A stretch of DNA of 64,000 nucleotides from Hymenobacter aquaticus (GTDB lineage: Bacteria > Bacteroidota > Bacteroidia > Cytophagales > Hymenobacteraceae), in contig NZ_SRLC01000001.1 in NCBI RefSeq assembly GCF_004765605.1, forward strand, positions 1,054,001-1,118,000, given 5' to 3'. Below are positions 50,538-61,399 of this stretch, piece by piece. Within the stretch, counting starts at the first letter, position 1, and each line of letters opens with the position of its first letter. The notes beneath the pieces are model-generated. The model worked only from the letters and a program-made list of their open reading frames with translations. It was not told the DNA's origin and did no database searches. The translations under genes and the position numbers were made by a program.

Positions 50538-52643
50538 ATGAGCACAACGAACGCCAACTGCTGGGTGCAGTTCTGGGAAAACAACGACTACGAATCCGGC
50601 GGTACCCGCAAGTTCGAGTACAATGAAGTGGACGGCCTGCCGATGTACGTGAACAACCTGTCCGAATACTACTGGGATGGCTACGACCAGAAGGCAAAAA
50701 ACCAGATGGACGACAGCATCAACTCCCTCAAAACCGGCTCGTCGAGTTGGCTCTGCCTCTACACTGAGCCCTTTTTTCAGGGCAAGGTGATGATGGTGGG
50801 CTACAGCCAGGCCATTGAGGAGCTGCCGCACGATTTTCTCAACGAGGTGGCTTCCTTCATCCTGTACCCCAGCATCCCTATCTTCTGGAACGCCAGCAGC
50901 ATCGGCGACACGTTTCAGGCCGGCACCTGCTGGCTCAAGCTCTACCTCTACGAAAACTACGACAGCACCCGCTGTGCGCTCTACGGGGCCGGCGAAATTG
51001 CAAATACCAACTGCCTGGGAAGCACCGCCGATTTCAGGTCGCTCATGACTGGCCCCGCCACCTGGGTGAGGCTCTACAAAGACGTCAAGTTCGACGGGGA
51101 GCCGGTGGCGCAGATCGGCCCCAACAGCCTGATCAGCGCCCTGAGCCAGCTCACCGATGAGGACATCGTCAGCATTCGGGTGTACGACTATCAGCCGTCC
51201 GGCTTCGTGCCTACGCCCATGATGCCGGGCTGGGTGCTGTCCATTCAGCGCTACCAGACCTCGAAGAAGCTGCGCAATGCCCTGGCCATCGGCCTGGGCA
51301 AAATCCCGTACGGCGGCTCTCTGCTCTCGGTACTGGTGAAGGCGCTGTGGCCCTCCGGACCCGGCACCCAGGAAATCTGGAACGACCTGAACCAGTACAT
51401 CAACAGCCTGATTAAGGGTTATATCAACCAGGCTAAGATCGACAACCTGAATAGCATTCTGGCGAACCTGCACACGCTGCTGCTCGCGTACATGGACAAA
51501 AGTCCCGGCCCGGGCAAGGTTGCTGAGCTGTGGTATATTATCAACCAGCTGAAAAGCTGCCAGGCTGATTTCCTGAACAAAGGGGCCGCCAGGGAGGAGC
51601 ACGGCAAGACGCTCACGTACCTGGTGGCCTTTGGGACCATCAGCGTGGTGATGGGCGCGGAGTGGACGTACAACTATGCCAGCGTTAGCGGCGGAGAATC
51701 CAACCCTGACCCCGAAGGCTCCATCCGGCAGCTCGACGCGGTTATTGAGGAGCTGATCCAGGCCGTCGACCTGGCCGTTGCTGATTCCGTGGCCTGGCGC
51801 CTGGCGCAGATCAAGACCACCGGCACCTATACCGTGACGGATGCCTACACGGGCTACACCCAGGACTACTCAACCCAGCAGGAGGCCCGCGAGGGCGAAG
51901 ATGCGCTCCGCCTGTACATCAGCCAGAAGTACCACGCGCTGCTGGAAGCCTATACCAGCCCGGCCAACCTGTGGTCGTACCTGCTTTCGGCCAACGTCGT
52001 GCCGGGGGCCGGCAGCAACCCTAACTTCCCGGCAGTAACCTTCGTGCAGACGCCGGTGCGGAAGATGGTGGCCGTGCCAGCCACCACCGGGCTGGTCCCG
52101 AAGAGCGACTCCGTGCCTTTCCAGGAATCCACCAACGGTTCGCGGGTCACCCAGGTCATGCTGTCGAGCCTGAGCAGCAACGGTCCTAACAACAGCATCA
52201 ACGCGCTGCAGTTTTTCTACGGCAACGCCGCGTCAGCTGTGCACGGCACCATTTCTTCTTACCGTACCACCGTTGCGCTCAACTCGGCCGAAGCGGTGAC
52301 TGATGAAGCGGCGGCGCTGCCGGACCACGAGCCCGCCGTGGAGCCCGCCGAAAGCATCGTAGCCATGCACGGCAACCGCAGCAATACCACGTTGTACCAG
52401 CTGTTTTTCCGCACCGACCAGGGGCGCGACTTCGGCCTGGGCGGCGGCGGTGCCGACCCCTTCATAGCCATTGGGCCGCAGGGCGTGGGCGCCCGTCTGG
52501 CCACGGTGACCGGCTCGTGCTACAAAACCAACCAGGTCACGAGCCTGACCCTGACGTGGGAATACCTGAGCTACGAGCGGTGCACCACGCCGTCGGCCGT
52601 TTTGGCCGCTGACGCCAGAGTCGCCGGGCAAGTATCGGCGTAG
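50538..52643 (+). CDS. Multidomain protein: crystallin-like, Cry-toxin-like helical and jacalin-like lectin domains
   Basis: 701 residues from 'MSTTNANCWVQFWEN', with no signal peptide. Residues ~7-110 and ~120-215 resemble beta/gamma-crystallin repeats ('WVQFWENNDYESGG', 'WLCLYTEPFFQGK', 'WLKLYLYENYDS', 'WVRLYKDVKFDGE'). Residues ~240-485 look like the helical N-terminal domain of insecticidal delta-endotoxins ('KIPYGGSLLSVLVKALWPSG', 'IWNDLNQYINSLIKGYI'). Residues ~545-680 resemble a jacalin-like lectin ('SINALQFFYGN', 'LYQLFFRTDQGRDFGLGGGG'). Together this suggests a sugar-binding pore former. The domain calls are by eye and the toxin role is inferred. The gene stands alone with a terminator after it. 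Confidence 0.62.
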   Translation: MSTTNANCWVQFWENNDYESGGTRKFEYNEVDGLPMYVNNLSEYYWDGYDQKAKNQMDDSINSLKTGSSSWLCLYTEPFFQGKVMMVGYSQAIEELPHDFLNEVASFILYPSIPIFWNASSIGDTFQAGTCWLKLYLYENYDSTRCALYGAGEIANTNCLGSTADFRSLMTGPATWVRLYKDVKFDGEPVAQIGPNSLISALSQLTDEDIVSIRVYDYQPSGFVPTPMMPGWVLSIQRYQTSKKLRNALAIGLGKIPYGGSLLSVLVKALWPSGPGTQEIWNDLNQYINSLIKGYINQAKIDNLNSILANLHTLLLAYMDKSPGPGKVAELWYIINQLKSCQADFLNKGAAREEHGKTLTYLVAFGTISVVMGAEWTYNYASVSGGESNPDPEGSIRQLDAVIEELIQAVDLAVADSVAWRLAQIKTTGTYTVTDAYTGYTQDYSTQQEAREGEDALRLYISQKYHALLEAYTSPANLWSYLLSANVVPGAGSNPNFPAVTFVQTPVRKMVAVPATTGLVPKSDSVPFQESTNGSRVTQVMLSSLSSNGPNNSINALQFFYGNAASAVHGTISSYRTTVALNSAEAVTDEAAALPDHEPAVEPAESIVAMHGNRSNTTLYQLFFRTDQGRDFGLGGGGADPFIAIGPQGVGARLATVTGSCYKTNQVTSLTLTWEYLSYERCTTPSAVLAADARVAGQVSA

Positions 52644-52701
52644 GCTGATTGGCAGGGCCGGTGCTGTGGGCAGGCTCTGCCCGCTGGTACCGGCCTGACC
52701 G

Positions 52702-52750
52702 AGCCGCCCGGCTGCCCCGTCGTTCAGGCGGTGCTGGCCGGGCGGCTTTT
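52702..52750 (+). terminator. Rho-independent terminator
   Basis: AGCCGCCCGGC paired with GCCGGGCGGCT and followed by TTT, ~60 bp after the Cry-like gene. Confidence 0.72.
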
Positions 52751-52801
52751 GCGTTGGCGGCGGCCCGTTCGGTAGTTGCCCGCTACGGCGGAGAAGACGC
52801 G

Positions 52802-52845
52802 CGGTGTTCGGGTTGTACCCTGTTTAGGGTACAACCCGAACACCG
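52802..52845. promoter_or_regulatory. Perfect 20-bp inverted repeat upstream of the adhesin
   Basis: Arms 52802-52821 and 52826-52845 (CGGTGTTCGGGTTGTACCCT and complement) around GTTT, 50 bp before the giant adhesin start. No T run follows, so an operator or an mRNA leader hairpin is more likely than a terminator. Confidence 0.5.
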
Positions 52846-52895
52846 TAATCGGAGTTGGGCAGTGGGAAATTTGCCCGCAAACCTTGTCCCTTGTT

Positions 52896-55800
52896 ATGCA
52901 TCTGATTGCTACGCTTTTTGCTGATTCATACCGGACCGCCGGCCGCCTTGCCGGCCGGCGTTACCTTGCCGGGCTCTTATTCCTGCTGCTAACCAGTTCG
53001 GCGGCGCTGGCGCAGCCCACCATCAGCGGCTTCTCGCCCAGCAGCGGCGCCGCGGGCAGCAGCGTCGTCATCACCGGCAGCGGCTTCACGGGCGCTACCA
53101 GCGTCCGCTTCGGGGAGCTGTCGGCGGTATTCACCGTCAACTCGGCTACCCAGCTGACGGCGACGGTGCCCCGGGCGGCCTCCACGCAGCGCCTCAACGT
53201 GACGACCAGCGCCGGCTACGTCTTCTCCGCCTCCGCCTTTACGGTGACGCGCAGCAACAGCGTCAGCTACGGGCAGGTGAGCAGCAGCTTTGCTGGAGTG
53301 AGCGGCGGCACCAACAGCGCCCCCGCCGTGGCCGACCTCGACGGCGACGGCCGCCTCGATCTGCTGGTGGGCCTGGCCGACGGCACCATCGCGCGCTACG
53401 AGCAAAATACCGTCAACGGCACGGCCTTCACGGCGCTGGGCAGCCTGCGCACCAGCGGCAACACCGTCATCGACATGGGCACCGAGGCCACGGTGGCCAT
53501 CGTGGACCTGGAGGGCAACGGCCGCTACAACCTGGTGCTGGGGCGCGGCGACGGCACCGTGAGCGAATACGAGCAGACGAGCGGGGGCGCCGGCACCTTC
53601 GACCTGGTGCAGGACAACCTGTCGGGCATCTTTACCCCCAGCAACACGGCCCCCAACATGACCGACCTCGACGGCGACGGCCGGCTGGAGCTGCTGGTGG
53701 GCAAGGGCGACGGCATCACCAGCCACTCTGAGCAGTTCGACCCCAACACCGACGGCTTTATCCGCATCGACACCAACTTCAACGGCCTGCAACTGTCGGG
53801 CAACGCCGCGCCGTTCTGCGTGGACCTGGACGGCAACGGGCGCCTCGACATCCTGTTCGGCACCAACACGGGCGGGGTGCTGCGCTACGAGCAAAACTCG
53901 GCGGGCGGCTTTACCGTCAGCCAAGTATCGAGCAGCTTCAACGCGCTGGCGGTGGGCACCAATGCCAAGCCCTGCGTGACGGACATCGACGGCGACGGGC
54001 TGCTGGATTTGCTTATCGGCTGCGGCAACGGCACCATCTACCGCTACGAGCAGAGCGGCACCGTGCCCGCGCCCACCATCACGGGCTTCACGCCCAGCAG
54101 CGGGCCGGTGGGCACCACCGTCACGGTGACGGGCACCAACCTGGGCGGCGTGACGGCCGCCTCGGTAAACGGCACGGCGGGCACCATCACCGGCACGCCT
54201 ACGACTACCAGCTTCACCTTTACGGTGGGCGCGGGCAGCAGCACCGGCGTTATCGGCGTGACCACGCCTGGCGGCTCGGCCAGCAGCAGCGGCAGCTTCA
54301 CGGTGGGCACGGTAACGCTGGCTACCGTGACTACGGCCACGCCCGGCACCATCACCGGCAGCAGCGCGGTGCTGGGCGGCAATGTAACCAGCGCCGGCGG
54401 CGGCACCGTGACGGAGCGCGGCGTGGTGTACGTGCCGGGCAGCGGCACGCCCACTACCAGTGATACGAAGGTTGCCATCGGCAGCGGCACGGGTACGTTC
54501 AGCCAGGCGGTGAGCGGGCTGGCGGGCAACACGCTGTACTCGGTGCGGGCCTACGCCATCAACGGCGCGGGCCCCGGCTACGGCAGCACCCAGACCTTCA
54601 CGACCGGCAACAACCCGCCCACGGCCGTTGACGACAGCTATACCGTGACCGAGGACAGCAGCCCTACCGGTTTCAGCGTGCTCGGCAACGACACCGACCC
54701 CGACGCGGGCACCAACCTCATTGTTACGGGCGTAACGCAGCCGGCGGGCGGCGTGGTGATATTTACCGGCGCCGGCGTCAGCTTCACGCCGAACCCGAAC
54801 TTTGACGGTACGACTACCTTCACCTACACCATTTCGGACAGAAACGGCGGCACCGACGCCGGCACCGTGACCGTGACGGTAACGGCCGTGAACGACGCGC
54901 CGGTGGTGAGGATGCCGGCCCCCCAGGCCACGGCCGAGGACGTGCCCTTCGCCTTCAGCAGCGGCGCCGGCAATGCCATCAGCGTGGGCGACGTGGACGC
55001 CGGCAGCGGGCAGGTGGAGATGTATCTGCAGGCTACCCAGGGCACCATTTCGCTGAGCACCACCTCGGGCCTGACCTTCACGGCCGGCGACGGCACGGCC
55101 GATGCGAGCGTGACCTTCCGGGGCACCATCAGCAGCATCAACACGGCCCTCAACAACATGAGCTTCGCGCCCAATGCCAACTACACGGGGGCGGCGGCCT
55201 TGCAGGTACAGGCCAACGACCTGGGCAACACCGGCAGCGGCGGGGCCCTGTCGGACTCGGAAACCGTCACCATCACCGTGACGGCCGTGAACGACGCGCC
55301 GGTGCTCACGACCAGCGGCAGCAGCACCGGCTTCACGGCGGGCGGCGGCGCGGTGGCCGTGGATGTCTTCCTCACGATCAGCGACATCGACAACGCCACC
55401 CTGGCCTCGGGCACGGTGAGCATCACCACCGGCCTGGCCAGCGGGCAGGACGTGCTGGCCTTCAGCAACACCAGCAGCACCAGCTTCGGCAACATCGTGG
55501 GTAGCTACGCCGGCGGTTCGGGCGTCCTCTCGCTGAGCAGCGCCGGGGCCACGGCCACGGTGGCCCAGTGGCAGGCCGCCCTGCGGGCCGTGACCTACAA
55601 CAACACCGCGGCCCCGCCCACCGGCAGCAGCCGCACGGTGAGCTTCCGGGTAAACGACGGCGCGGCCAACAGCAACGTCGCCACCAAAACCATTGGCCTG
55701 ACCACGCCCACGCCCGCTATTACCGGCCTCACGCCCAGCAGCGGGCCGGTGGGCACGACCGTGGTCATTGCGGGCAGCAACTTCACAGGCGCCACCGCCG

Positions 55801-58800
55801 TGCGCTTCAACGGCACGGCGGCCGACAGCTACGTGGTCAACTCCAGTACCCAGATTACGGCCGTGGTGGCGGCGGGCACCACCAGCGGGGCAGCCACCGT
55901 GGTTACCCCCTACGGCACCAGCAACGGCGTGACGTTCAGCATTACCAGCGCCACCACCAGCACCACGCTTGTCAGCTCGGTTAATCCCTCAATCACCGGG
56001 CAGAGCGTGACCTTTACGGCTACGGTAGCCAACGTCAACGGCAGCGCCACGCCCAACGGCACCGTCAGCTTCCGCGACGGCGGGGCTATCCTGGGCTCGG
56101 GGACGCTCGACGGCAGCGGCGTGGCCACCTTCAGCACCAGCGCCCTGACGCAGGGCAGCCACAGCATTCTAGCCATCTACCTGGGCCGCACCGGCTTCGT
56201 TTCCAGCACCTCCGCCACGCTGACGCAGCAGGTCGGCGCGCCGCCCCTGCCCGCTCTCACCAGCCTCTCGCCCACCAGCGGACCGGTGGGCACCAGCGTC
56301 ACCATCACGGGCACCGACCTGGGCGGGGCCAGCAGCGTGAGCTTCAACGGCGTGGTGCAGACCACCATCACCGGCAACACCGCCACCGGCCTGACGGTGA
56401 ACGTGCCGGCCGGGGCCAGCACCGGCGACGTGGAAGTAACCACCGCCGCCGGCACCAGCAACGGGCTGCCCTTCACCGTGACGCCGCCCGCGCCGAGAGT
56501 CACCAGCGTGAGCGGCCCGGCCAACGGCACCTACCGCCTCGGCCAGTTCGTGACCTTCCTGGTCAGCTTCGACCAGCCCGTGACGGTAAGCACCGCCGGC
56601 GGCACGCCCGTCATCCTCATGACGGTGGGCAGCACGCCCCGGGGCGTGACCTACTTCAGCGGCAGCACCACCAGCACGCTCACCTTCCGCTACCTCGTGC
56701 AGGCCGGCGACCTGGACGCCAACGGCGTGACGCTGGGCGCCAGCATTGCCCCCAACAACGGCACCCTGCGTAACGCCACCGGTACCGACGCGGTGCTCAC
56801 GCTCAACAACGTGGCCCCGCTGACCGGCGTGCTGGTCGACGGCGTGGTGCCCACCCCCACGGTCAGCACCACGGCCGCCAGCCCCACCAGCAGCAGCGCC
56901 ATTCCCGTTACCATCACCTTCACGGAAGCGGTGACGGGGCTGACCGCCGCCGGCCTCACGGTGACCAACGGCACCCGGGGCGTGCTGAGCGGCAGCGGCA
57001 CCACCTACACCATCACCGTCACGGCCACGGCCGCCGGGGCCGTCACGGTGCAGGTGCCCGCGGGCGCGGCCCAGGACCTGGCCGGCAACCCCAGCGCGGC
57101 CAGCAATACGCTGAGCGTGACCTACTCCCCGCCGCCCGTGGCCATCAGCAGCTTCACACCCACCAGCGGGGCAGCCGGCACGGTGGTCGTCATCACCGGC
57201 AACGGCTTTACCGGGGCCACGGCCGTGACCATCAACAACGGCGCCGTGGCCAGCTACACCGTCGACTCCAACACCCAGATTACGGCCACCGTGGCGGCCA
57301 GCAACAGCACCGGGCTGATCCGGGTGACCTCCCCGGCGGGCACGGGCGTGAGCAGCACCAACTTCGTGGTGGGGCCGTCCGTGAATAGCGTGAACATCAT
57401 TACGGCCAACGGCACCTACCGCCCCGGCCAGCAGCTGCAGTTCAACGTCGTGTTCAGCCAGCCCGTTACCGTGAATACCACCAACGGCACGCCCTCCCTG
57501 GACGTGACGGTGGGCGGCACGGTGCGGCAGGCCACATACACCGGCACCGCCAGCAACACGGCCGCCTTCCGCTACACCATCGTGGCCGGCGACTTGGACA
57601 TGGACGGTGTGACGCTGGGCGGCAGCATTGACCTGAACGGCGGCATCATCCGCAACAGCGGCGGGGCCGATGCCGACCTGGACCTCAACAACGTGGGCGC
57701 CACCACCGGCCTGCTCGTGGACGGCGTAGCCCCCACGGTGGTCGTCAGCTCCACGGCCGGCGCCTCGGGCGGCAGCACCGCCGTTTCGCCCATTCCCCTT
57801 ACTATTACCTTCTGCGAGTCGGTGACCGGCTTCACCGCCGCCGATGTGGTGGTGACGGGCGGCACCAAGGGCACCTTTACCGGCAGCGGCAGCGCCTACA
57901 CCCTGAGCGTGACGCCCACCGGCGGCACCGTAACGGTGAACATAGCCGCCGGCGTGGCGCGCGACGCGGCCCTTAACGACAACGAGGCCGCCCCGCAATT
58001 CACTATCACCTACGTTACGCCTCCCTCTATCAGTAGCCTCAGCGCCGGGGCCGAGCTGCCCGGGATGCCCGTCACTATTACGGGCACCAACTTCACCAGC
58101 GGCAGCACCGTCACGTTCGGGGGCGTGGCGGCTGGCAGCGTGGTGTTCAACTCCGCTACGTCGCTCACGGCCACGGTGCCGGCGGGGGCCAGCGTGGGCA
58201 GCAGCGCCGTGGTGGTCACCACCAACGGGGTGAGCAACACCAGCAGCCCGGCCTTTGCCGTGCTGAAAGTGTACGACGCCGTGGCCAGCTGCCTGAGTAC
58301 CGTTTCCTACACCACGGTTGGCGACGGTAACTGGCACTACCTGCTGGCCGGCAACGGCCAGGTGGTAGCCGCTTTGCAGGATACCCGCTCAGGGCTGGGT
58401 ACGGTAAGCGTGCAGTTCCTCATTACCGGCCCGGCCAGCGCGGTGCGCCAGGATGCGCGCGCCCGCAAGTACCTCGACCGTAACTTCCGCCTGACCGCTA
58501 CCAACCCCACGTTCACCGGCAGCGCGGTCAACGTGCGTTTCTACGGCCTCGTGAGTGAATTCACCCGCCTGCAGGCCGCCGACCCGGCCGTGACCTACGC
58601 CAATCTGAAGGCCTCGCAGTACAGCGGCCCCAGCGAAGATTGCCAGCTGGACAACAACGGTCCCGGCGAAAGCCGCGTGCTGCCCCTGGCCGCCAGTACC
58701 CCCGGCAACGGCGTGGCTTGGTTTGTGGCCCAGGCCACCGTGGCCGACCACTTCTCCGAGTTCTACCTCACTAGCAGCAGTACCCCGCTGCCGGTGCAAC

Positions 58801-59318
58801 TGGTGCGCTTCACGGCCGAGCCATTGGGCAAAGATGCTCTGCTGAAATGGGCCACGGCCTCGGAGAAAAACAACGACCATTTCGACGTGGAAACCTCGGC
58901 CGACGGCCGCACCTTCCGCCGCATCGAGCAAGTGGCCGGCCACGGCAGCAGTTCTCAGCCCCACGACTACCAATTCCTAGACCCGGGCATTGCCCGCTAC
59001 GCGGCCAGCCTCGTGTACTACCGCTTACGCCAAGTCGATGCCGACGGCACGGCCAGTTACTCATCCGTGCGAACGGTGGCTGTGACGGGTGCGAATTCCA
59101 GCCTGGCCTTGTTTCCCAACCCGGCCACCACCGCCACCACGCTCATCGGTGCCCGGCCCGGCACGGCCATTGCCGTATTCGACGCCGTGGGCCGCCAGGT
59201 TGCGGCGGCCACGGCCGATGCCGATGGCACGGCCGCGCTGCGCCTCCCACCGGGGCTGGCGACGGGCATGTATGTGGTACGAACCGGCACCACCGCCCTG
59301 CGCTTGGTCGTGGAGTAG
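52896..59318 (+). CDS. Giant T9SS-secreted repeat adhesin
   Basis: 2140 residues from '[16 protein letters not shown]'; the longer frame start is rejected because the preferred ATG begins a signal peptide ('[18 protein letters not shown]'). Domains in order: IPT/TIG (~40-125, '[20 protein letters not shown]'), four FG-GAP/VCBS-like repeats (~130-385, '[11 protein letters not shown]'), further IPT domains, a cadherin/VCBS-like block ('[10 protein letters not shown]'), Ig-like repeats, and a T9SS type A sorting tail ('[12 protein letters not shown]', last ~80 residues). It should be exported by T9SS and displayed or released for adhesion. Internal repeats make the DNA repetitive. Confidence 0.92.
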   Translation: MHLIATLFADSYRTAGRLAGRRYLAGLLFLLLTSSAALAQPTISGFSPSSGAAGSSVVITGSGFTGATSVRFGELSAVFTVNSATQLTATVPRAASTQRLNVTTSAGYVFSASAFTVTRSNSVSYGQVSSSFAGVSGGTNSAPAVADLDGDGRLDLLVGLADGTIARYEQNTVNGTAFTALGSLRTSGNTVIDMGTEATVAIVDLEGNGRYNLVLGRGDGTVSEYEQTSGGAGTFDLVQDNLSGIFTPSNTAPNMTDLDGDGRLELLVGKGDGITSHSEQFDPNTDGFIRIDTNFNGLQLSGNAAPFCVDLDGNGRLDILFGTNTGGVLRYEQNSAGGFTVSQVSSSFNALAVGTNAKPCVTDIDGDGLLDLLIGCGNGTIYRYEQSGTVPAPTITGFTPSSGPVGTTVTVTGTNLGGVTAASVNGTAGTITGTPTTTSFTFTVGAGSSTGVIGVTTPGGSASSSGSFTVGTVTLATVTTATPGTITGSSAVLGGNVTSAGGGTVTERGVVYVPGSGTPTTSDTKVAIGSGTGTFSQAVSGLAGNTLYSVRAYAINGAGPGYGSTQTFTTGNNPPTAVDDSYTVTEDSSPTGFSVLGNDTDPDAGTNLIVTGVTQPAGGVVIFTGAGVSFTPNPNFDGTTTFTYTISDRNGGTDAGTVTVTVTAVNDAPVVRMPAPQATAEDVPFAFSSGAGNAISVGDVDAGSGQVEMYLQATQGTISLSTTSGLTFTAGDGTADASVTFRGTISSINTALNNMSFAPNANYTGAAALQVQANDLGNTGSGGALSDSETVTITVTAVNDAPVLTTSGSSTGFTAGGGAVAVDVFLTISDIDNATLASGTVSITTGLASGQDVLAFSNTSSTSFGNIVGSYAGGSGVLSLSSAGATATVAQWQAALRAVTYNNTAAPPTGSSRTVSFRVNDGAANSNVATKTIGLTTPTPAITGLTPSSGPVGTTVVIAGSNFTGATAVRFNGTAADSYVVNSSTQITAVVAAGTTSGAATVVTPYGTSNGVTFSITSATTSTTLVSSVNPSITGQSVTFTATVANVNGSATPNGTVSFRDGGAILGSGTLDGSGVATFSTSALTQGSHSILAIYLGRTGFVSSTSATLTQQVGAPPLPALTSLSPTSGPVGTSVTITGTDLGGASSVSFNGVVQTTITGNTATGLTVNVPAGASTGDVEVTTAAGTSNGLPFTVTPPAPRVTSVSGPANGTYRLGQFVTFLVSFDQPVTVSTAGGTPVILMTVGSTPRGVTYFSGSTTSTLTFRYLVQAGDLDANGVTLGASIAPNNGTLRNATGTDAVLTLNNVAPLTGVLVDGVVPTPTVSTTAASPTSSSAIPVTITFTEAVTGLTAAGLTVTNGTRGVLSGSGTTYTITVTATAAGAVTVQVPAGAAQDLAGNPSAASNTLSVTYSPPPVAISSFTPTSGAAGTVVVITGNGFTGATAVTINNGAVASYTVDSNTQITATVAASNSTGLIRVTSPAGTGVSSTNFVVGPSVNSVNIITANGTYRPGQQLQFNVVFSQPVTVNTTNGTPSLDVTVGGTVRQATYTGTASNTAAFRYTIVAGDLDMDGVTLGGSIDLNGGIIRNSGGADADLDLNNVGATTGLLVDGVAPTVVVSSTAGASGGSTAVSPIPLTITFCESVTGFTAADVVVTGGTKGTFTGSGSAYTLSVTPTGGTVTVNIAAGVARDAALNDNEAAPQFTITYVTPPSISSLSAGAELPGMPVTITGTNFTSGSTVTFGGVAAGSVVFNSATSLTATVPAGASVGSSAVVVTTNGVSNTSSPAFAVLKVYDAVASCLSTVSYTTVGDGNWHYLLAGNGQVVAALQDTRSGLGTVSVQFLITGPASAVRQDARARKYLDRNFRLTATNPTFTGSAVNVRFYGLVSEFTRLQAADPAVTYANLKASQYSGPSEDCQLDNNGPGESRVLPLAASTPGNGVAWFVAQATVADHFSEFYLTSSSTPLPVQLVRFTAEPLGKDALLKWATASEKNNDHFDVETSADGRTFRRIEQVAGHGSSSQPHDYQFLDPGIARYAASLVYYRLRQVDADGTASYSSVRTVAVTGANSSLALFPNPATTATTLIGARPGTAIAVFDAVGRQVAAATADADGTAALRLPPGLATGMYVVRTGTTALRLVVE

Positions 59319-59426
59319 AAGCAAACCCGCCCCACGGCCAGGTTTGCCGGGAGGCCCGTTGCCGCGGGCAATTCCAGCCTTTCCAAGTGGTTCGGTGCAT
59401 ATGCCACGGCTTACCAGCCTAGCCAG

Positions 59427-59477
59427 GAGCAGCGGCTGGAGCTACCAGGAATCCCTTGGTAGCTCCAGCCGCTGCTC
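59427..59477 (+). terminator. Long hairpin after the adhesin gene
   Basis: Perfect 21-bp arms (59427-59447 and 59457-59477) with a 9-nt loop, ~110 bp after the adhesin stop codon. The tail is not T-rich, so termination is probable but not certain. Confidence 0.6.
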
Positions 59478-59542
59478 GTGTAAAATTTGTACCCACCTTT
59501 TAACCAGGCCCTTCGGTCACGTGCGGTCTTTACCGGATTGAA

Positions 59543-59630
59543 AAAAACGCCCGTTTCCCGAGATACCCCGACCCGCTCCCGATTCCGCCGCCCTATCGGG
59601 GATTTCTGTTCTTACTCTTGCGCTACCCCT
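59543..59630. repeat. Short element sharing sequence with the resolvase-relic region
   Basis: The right part (59602-59629, ATTTCTGTTCTTACTCTTGC and onward) matches 46070-46097 inverted with one mismatch. The left part carries AAAAAACGCCCGTTTCC, also found at 46437-46453. The two motifs lie ~45 bp apart here and ~340 bp apart in the relic region. This looks like a shrunken trace of the same mobile element. Confidence 0.5.
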
Positions 59631-59696
59631 AGCAGGCCAAGACGGCTCCGACCTGGGAAGCTTTTTCATCCTGAAGCCTTTTTACCTCTCCTCATA

Positions 59697-59873
59697 CTAA
59701 ATCAGAAACGCACATTCGGTTCCATTTTGGGCATTATCATTGGTGCCCTGGGATTTCTGCAGCTTGGCGGCATCAGCCTGAACAAGATGAACTCGCTGGT
59801 GCCCTTCACCGTGGGTCTGATTTTCTTCATGGCCGGCAGCAACCTGGTAAAAGCCGCCGTCGTCCGGGCCTAG
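59697..59873 (+). CDS. Small two-helix membrane protein, start unclear
   Basis: About 58 residues with two hydrophobic segments: 'GSILGIIIGALGFLQLGG' and 'LVPFTVGLIFFMAGSNLV'. Related small membrane proteins in the group usually begin M-N-Q-K or similar, but here the expected start position reads CTA AAT CAG AAA. The only in-frame alternatives are a TTG at 59727 or an ATG far upstream through the repeat element. The gene may therefore be broken by the neighbouring element or use a rare start. A terminator follows it. Confidence 0.45.
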   Translation, partial: LNQKRTFGSILGIIIGALGFLQLGGISLNKMNSLVPFTVGLIFFMAGSNLVKAAVVRA

Positions 59874-59905
59874 CACCGGGTATCCATACTACCCCCATAA
59901 AAGCG

Positions 59906-59935
59906 AAAAACCCAGCCATCCAGCTGGGTTTTTTA
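59906..59935 (+). terminator. Rho-independent terminator
   Basis: AAAAACCCAGC/GCTGGGTTTTT stem with a 6-nt loop and a T run. It can serve the convergent L,D-transpeptidase gene too. Confidence 0.88.
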
Positions 59936-59971
59936 TTAAGTAAACAGTCCCTAAATAGCCCCAAACAACTC

Positions 59972-60784
59972 TTACAGGCTGGCCAGCCCCTGGGTGCGGG
60001 CAAAAGCCGTCAGGGCCGGGTCGAGCTGCAGAAACGACGAGGTGTAGTTAATCCGGGCCGGGGCGTGGGCGTAAATCACCGAGCCGCCCTTGATAGCGCG
60101 AATGATGGCGCTGGCTTGGTCGGTGGGCAGGGCCGGGCAGCCCTGGCTGCGGCCCAGGCGGCCGTGCTGGCGCACAAACTCCTCACACACGTACTCGGCC
60201 CCGTGCACTACCACGGCGCGGCTGGCGGCGTTGCTGTTGTAGCGCGTTTCCAGACCCTGCAGCTTCAGCGAAAGGCCGTGCTTGCCGGTGTAGGTGTTGC
60301 CGGTCAGGTAGAAGCCGATGCTGCTTTGCTCCGAGCCGTTCACGTTGGAAAACGCGGTGGCAAACTCCTCGCCGGTGTTCTTACCGTGGGCTACCAGGGT
60401 ATGAAACAGCACTTTCTGCTTTTTCACGTCGAGCACCCACAGGCGCTTGAGGCGGCTGGAGCGGCTGAAGTCGATGACGGTGAGCAGGGACTTGCCGGCC
60501 GACGCCAGGCCGCGCTGCTGCAGGTTGTAGTAGCCCACCAGCGCTTCGCGGAAAACCGGAAACGACAGGCCGCTGGTCGTCAGGCCGCTTTGCGTGTAGG
60601 TTAGCAGAGCGTGCTGCTCGAAGGCAGCGGTATAAAAAGCTTTGCGGGCGGCGGCATTGGCAGCCAACGTAAGCTTGGCGGGGTTGCCGGGATTATCAGC
60701 GGCCGTACTCGGGCCGGTAAAAGAGAGCAGCAGCGTAAGAGTAGTCAGCAGTAAGCCCGTGAAGGCAGTCCGGGTTGTAAACAT
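59972..60784 (-). CDS. Secreted murein L,D-transpeptidase-like protein
   Basis: 270 residues with a signal peptide ('LLLTTLTLLLSFTGPSTA'). The catalytic segment resembles the YkuD-type 'murein L,D-transpeptidase catalytic domain' family: 'AVVVHGAEYVCEEF' with the histidine and 'LGRSQGCPALP' with the catalytic cysteine. Such enzymes crosslink or trim peptidoglycan stem peptides in the periplasm. Upstream features include 'VIDFSRSSRLKRLWVLDV', the usual entry strand of the fold. It is divergent from a small lipoprotein gene. Confidence 0.88.
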   Translation of the reverse strand: MFTTRTAFTGLLLTTLTLLLSFTGPSTAADNPGNPAKLTLAANAAARKAFYTAAFEQHALLTYTQSGLTTSGLSFPVFREALVGYYNLQQRGLASAGKSLLTVIDFSRSSRLKRLWVLDVKKQKVLFHTLVAHGKNTGEEFATAFSNVNGSEQSSIGFYLTGNTYTGKHGLSLKLQGLETRYNSNAASRAVVVHGAEYVCEEFVRQHGRLGRSQGCPALPTDQASAIIRAIKGGSVIYAHAPARINYTSSFLQLDPALTAFARTQGLASL

Positions 60785-60925
60785 GGGCTGAAAGAGGCCT
60801 AGAATGACGAATATTGCGGGATGACACGAGCGTGGCTGTACAAATCTAGTACTTTAGCGCTGTAGTACCACCTTCTGTTGTCGCCCCTAACGCGCTTTTT
60901 TTGCCGGCAGTTCCCGGCACGGCCT

Positions 60926-61321
60926 ATGTCAGCACTCCGCACCGCCTCCGTCATATTTTGCACTTTTCTATTATTTAGTTGTGGCCACTCCCTCCCGGAG
61001 CTCCCCGGCTTCGCGGCCGAAACCTGGCGTCGTGACCCGTACGCCTGCAAAAATGAGCGGGCCGGGCAGCTGAAAGCGCTGCTCCAGCACCGTGAACTGC
61101 TCTACGGCACCCGCGCCGACGACATCGACGCGCTGTTCGGCCGCCCCGATGAGGAAGAGCTCAGCGAGCAAACCGAAAAAATCTACCTGTACTACCTCGA
61201 GCCCGGCTTGCAGTGCGACCCAGGCCACCAACGCTCGGCGGCCAACAAGCTGATTTTGCGCTTTGGCCCCCTCGGCACCGTCACGGAGGTGCTCTACGAG
61301 CGTCCGCCGAAGGGCCTGTAA
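60926..61321 (+). CDS. Small lipoprotein, BamE/SmpA-like
   Basis: 131 residues from 'MSALRTASVIFCTFLLFSCG', a clear lipoprotein signal; the longer frame start is rejected. After the lipobox, 'LLYGTRADDIDALFGRPDEE' and 'YYLEPGLQC' recall the small BamE/SmpA-like fold in which a helix pair precedes a short sheet. Function unknown. A perfect terminator follows. Confidence 0.72.
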   Translation: MSALRTASVIFCTFLLFSCGHSLPELPGFAAETWRRDPYACKNERAGQLKALLQHRELLYGTRADDIDALFGRPDEEELSEQTEKIYLYYLEPGLQCDPGHQRSAANKLILRFGPLGTVTEVLYERPPKGL

Positions 61322-61341
61322 GCCGACCGGCCGGCTAGCCA

Positions 61342-61375
61342 CGAAAAAGGCGCCCCAGTAAGGGCGCCTTTTTCG
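61342..61375. terminator. Bidirectional rho-independent terminator
   Basis: CGAAAAAGGCGCCC/GGGCGCCTTTTTCG, a perfect 14-bp stem with a 6-nt loop, between two convergent genes. Confidence 0.92.
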
Positions 61376-61399
61376 TGGGGGCACGGTGGCGGAGCTGGC

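Noticed and set aside
56169..58337. 722-codon open frame on the minus strand
   Set aside because: Antisense to the repeat region of the T9SS adhesin. His/Gly/Ala/Arg-rich low-complexity translation that mirrors the repeated Thr/Gly/Ser codons.
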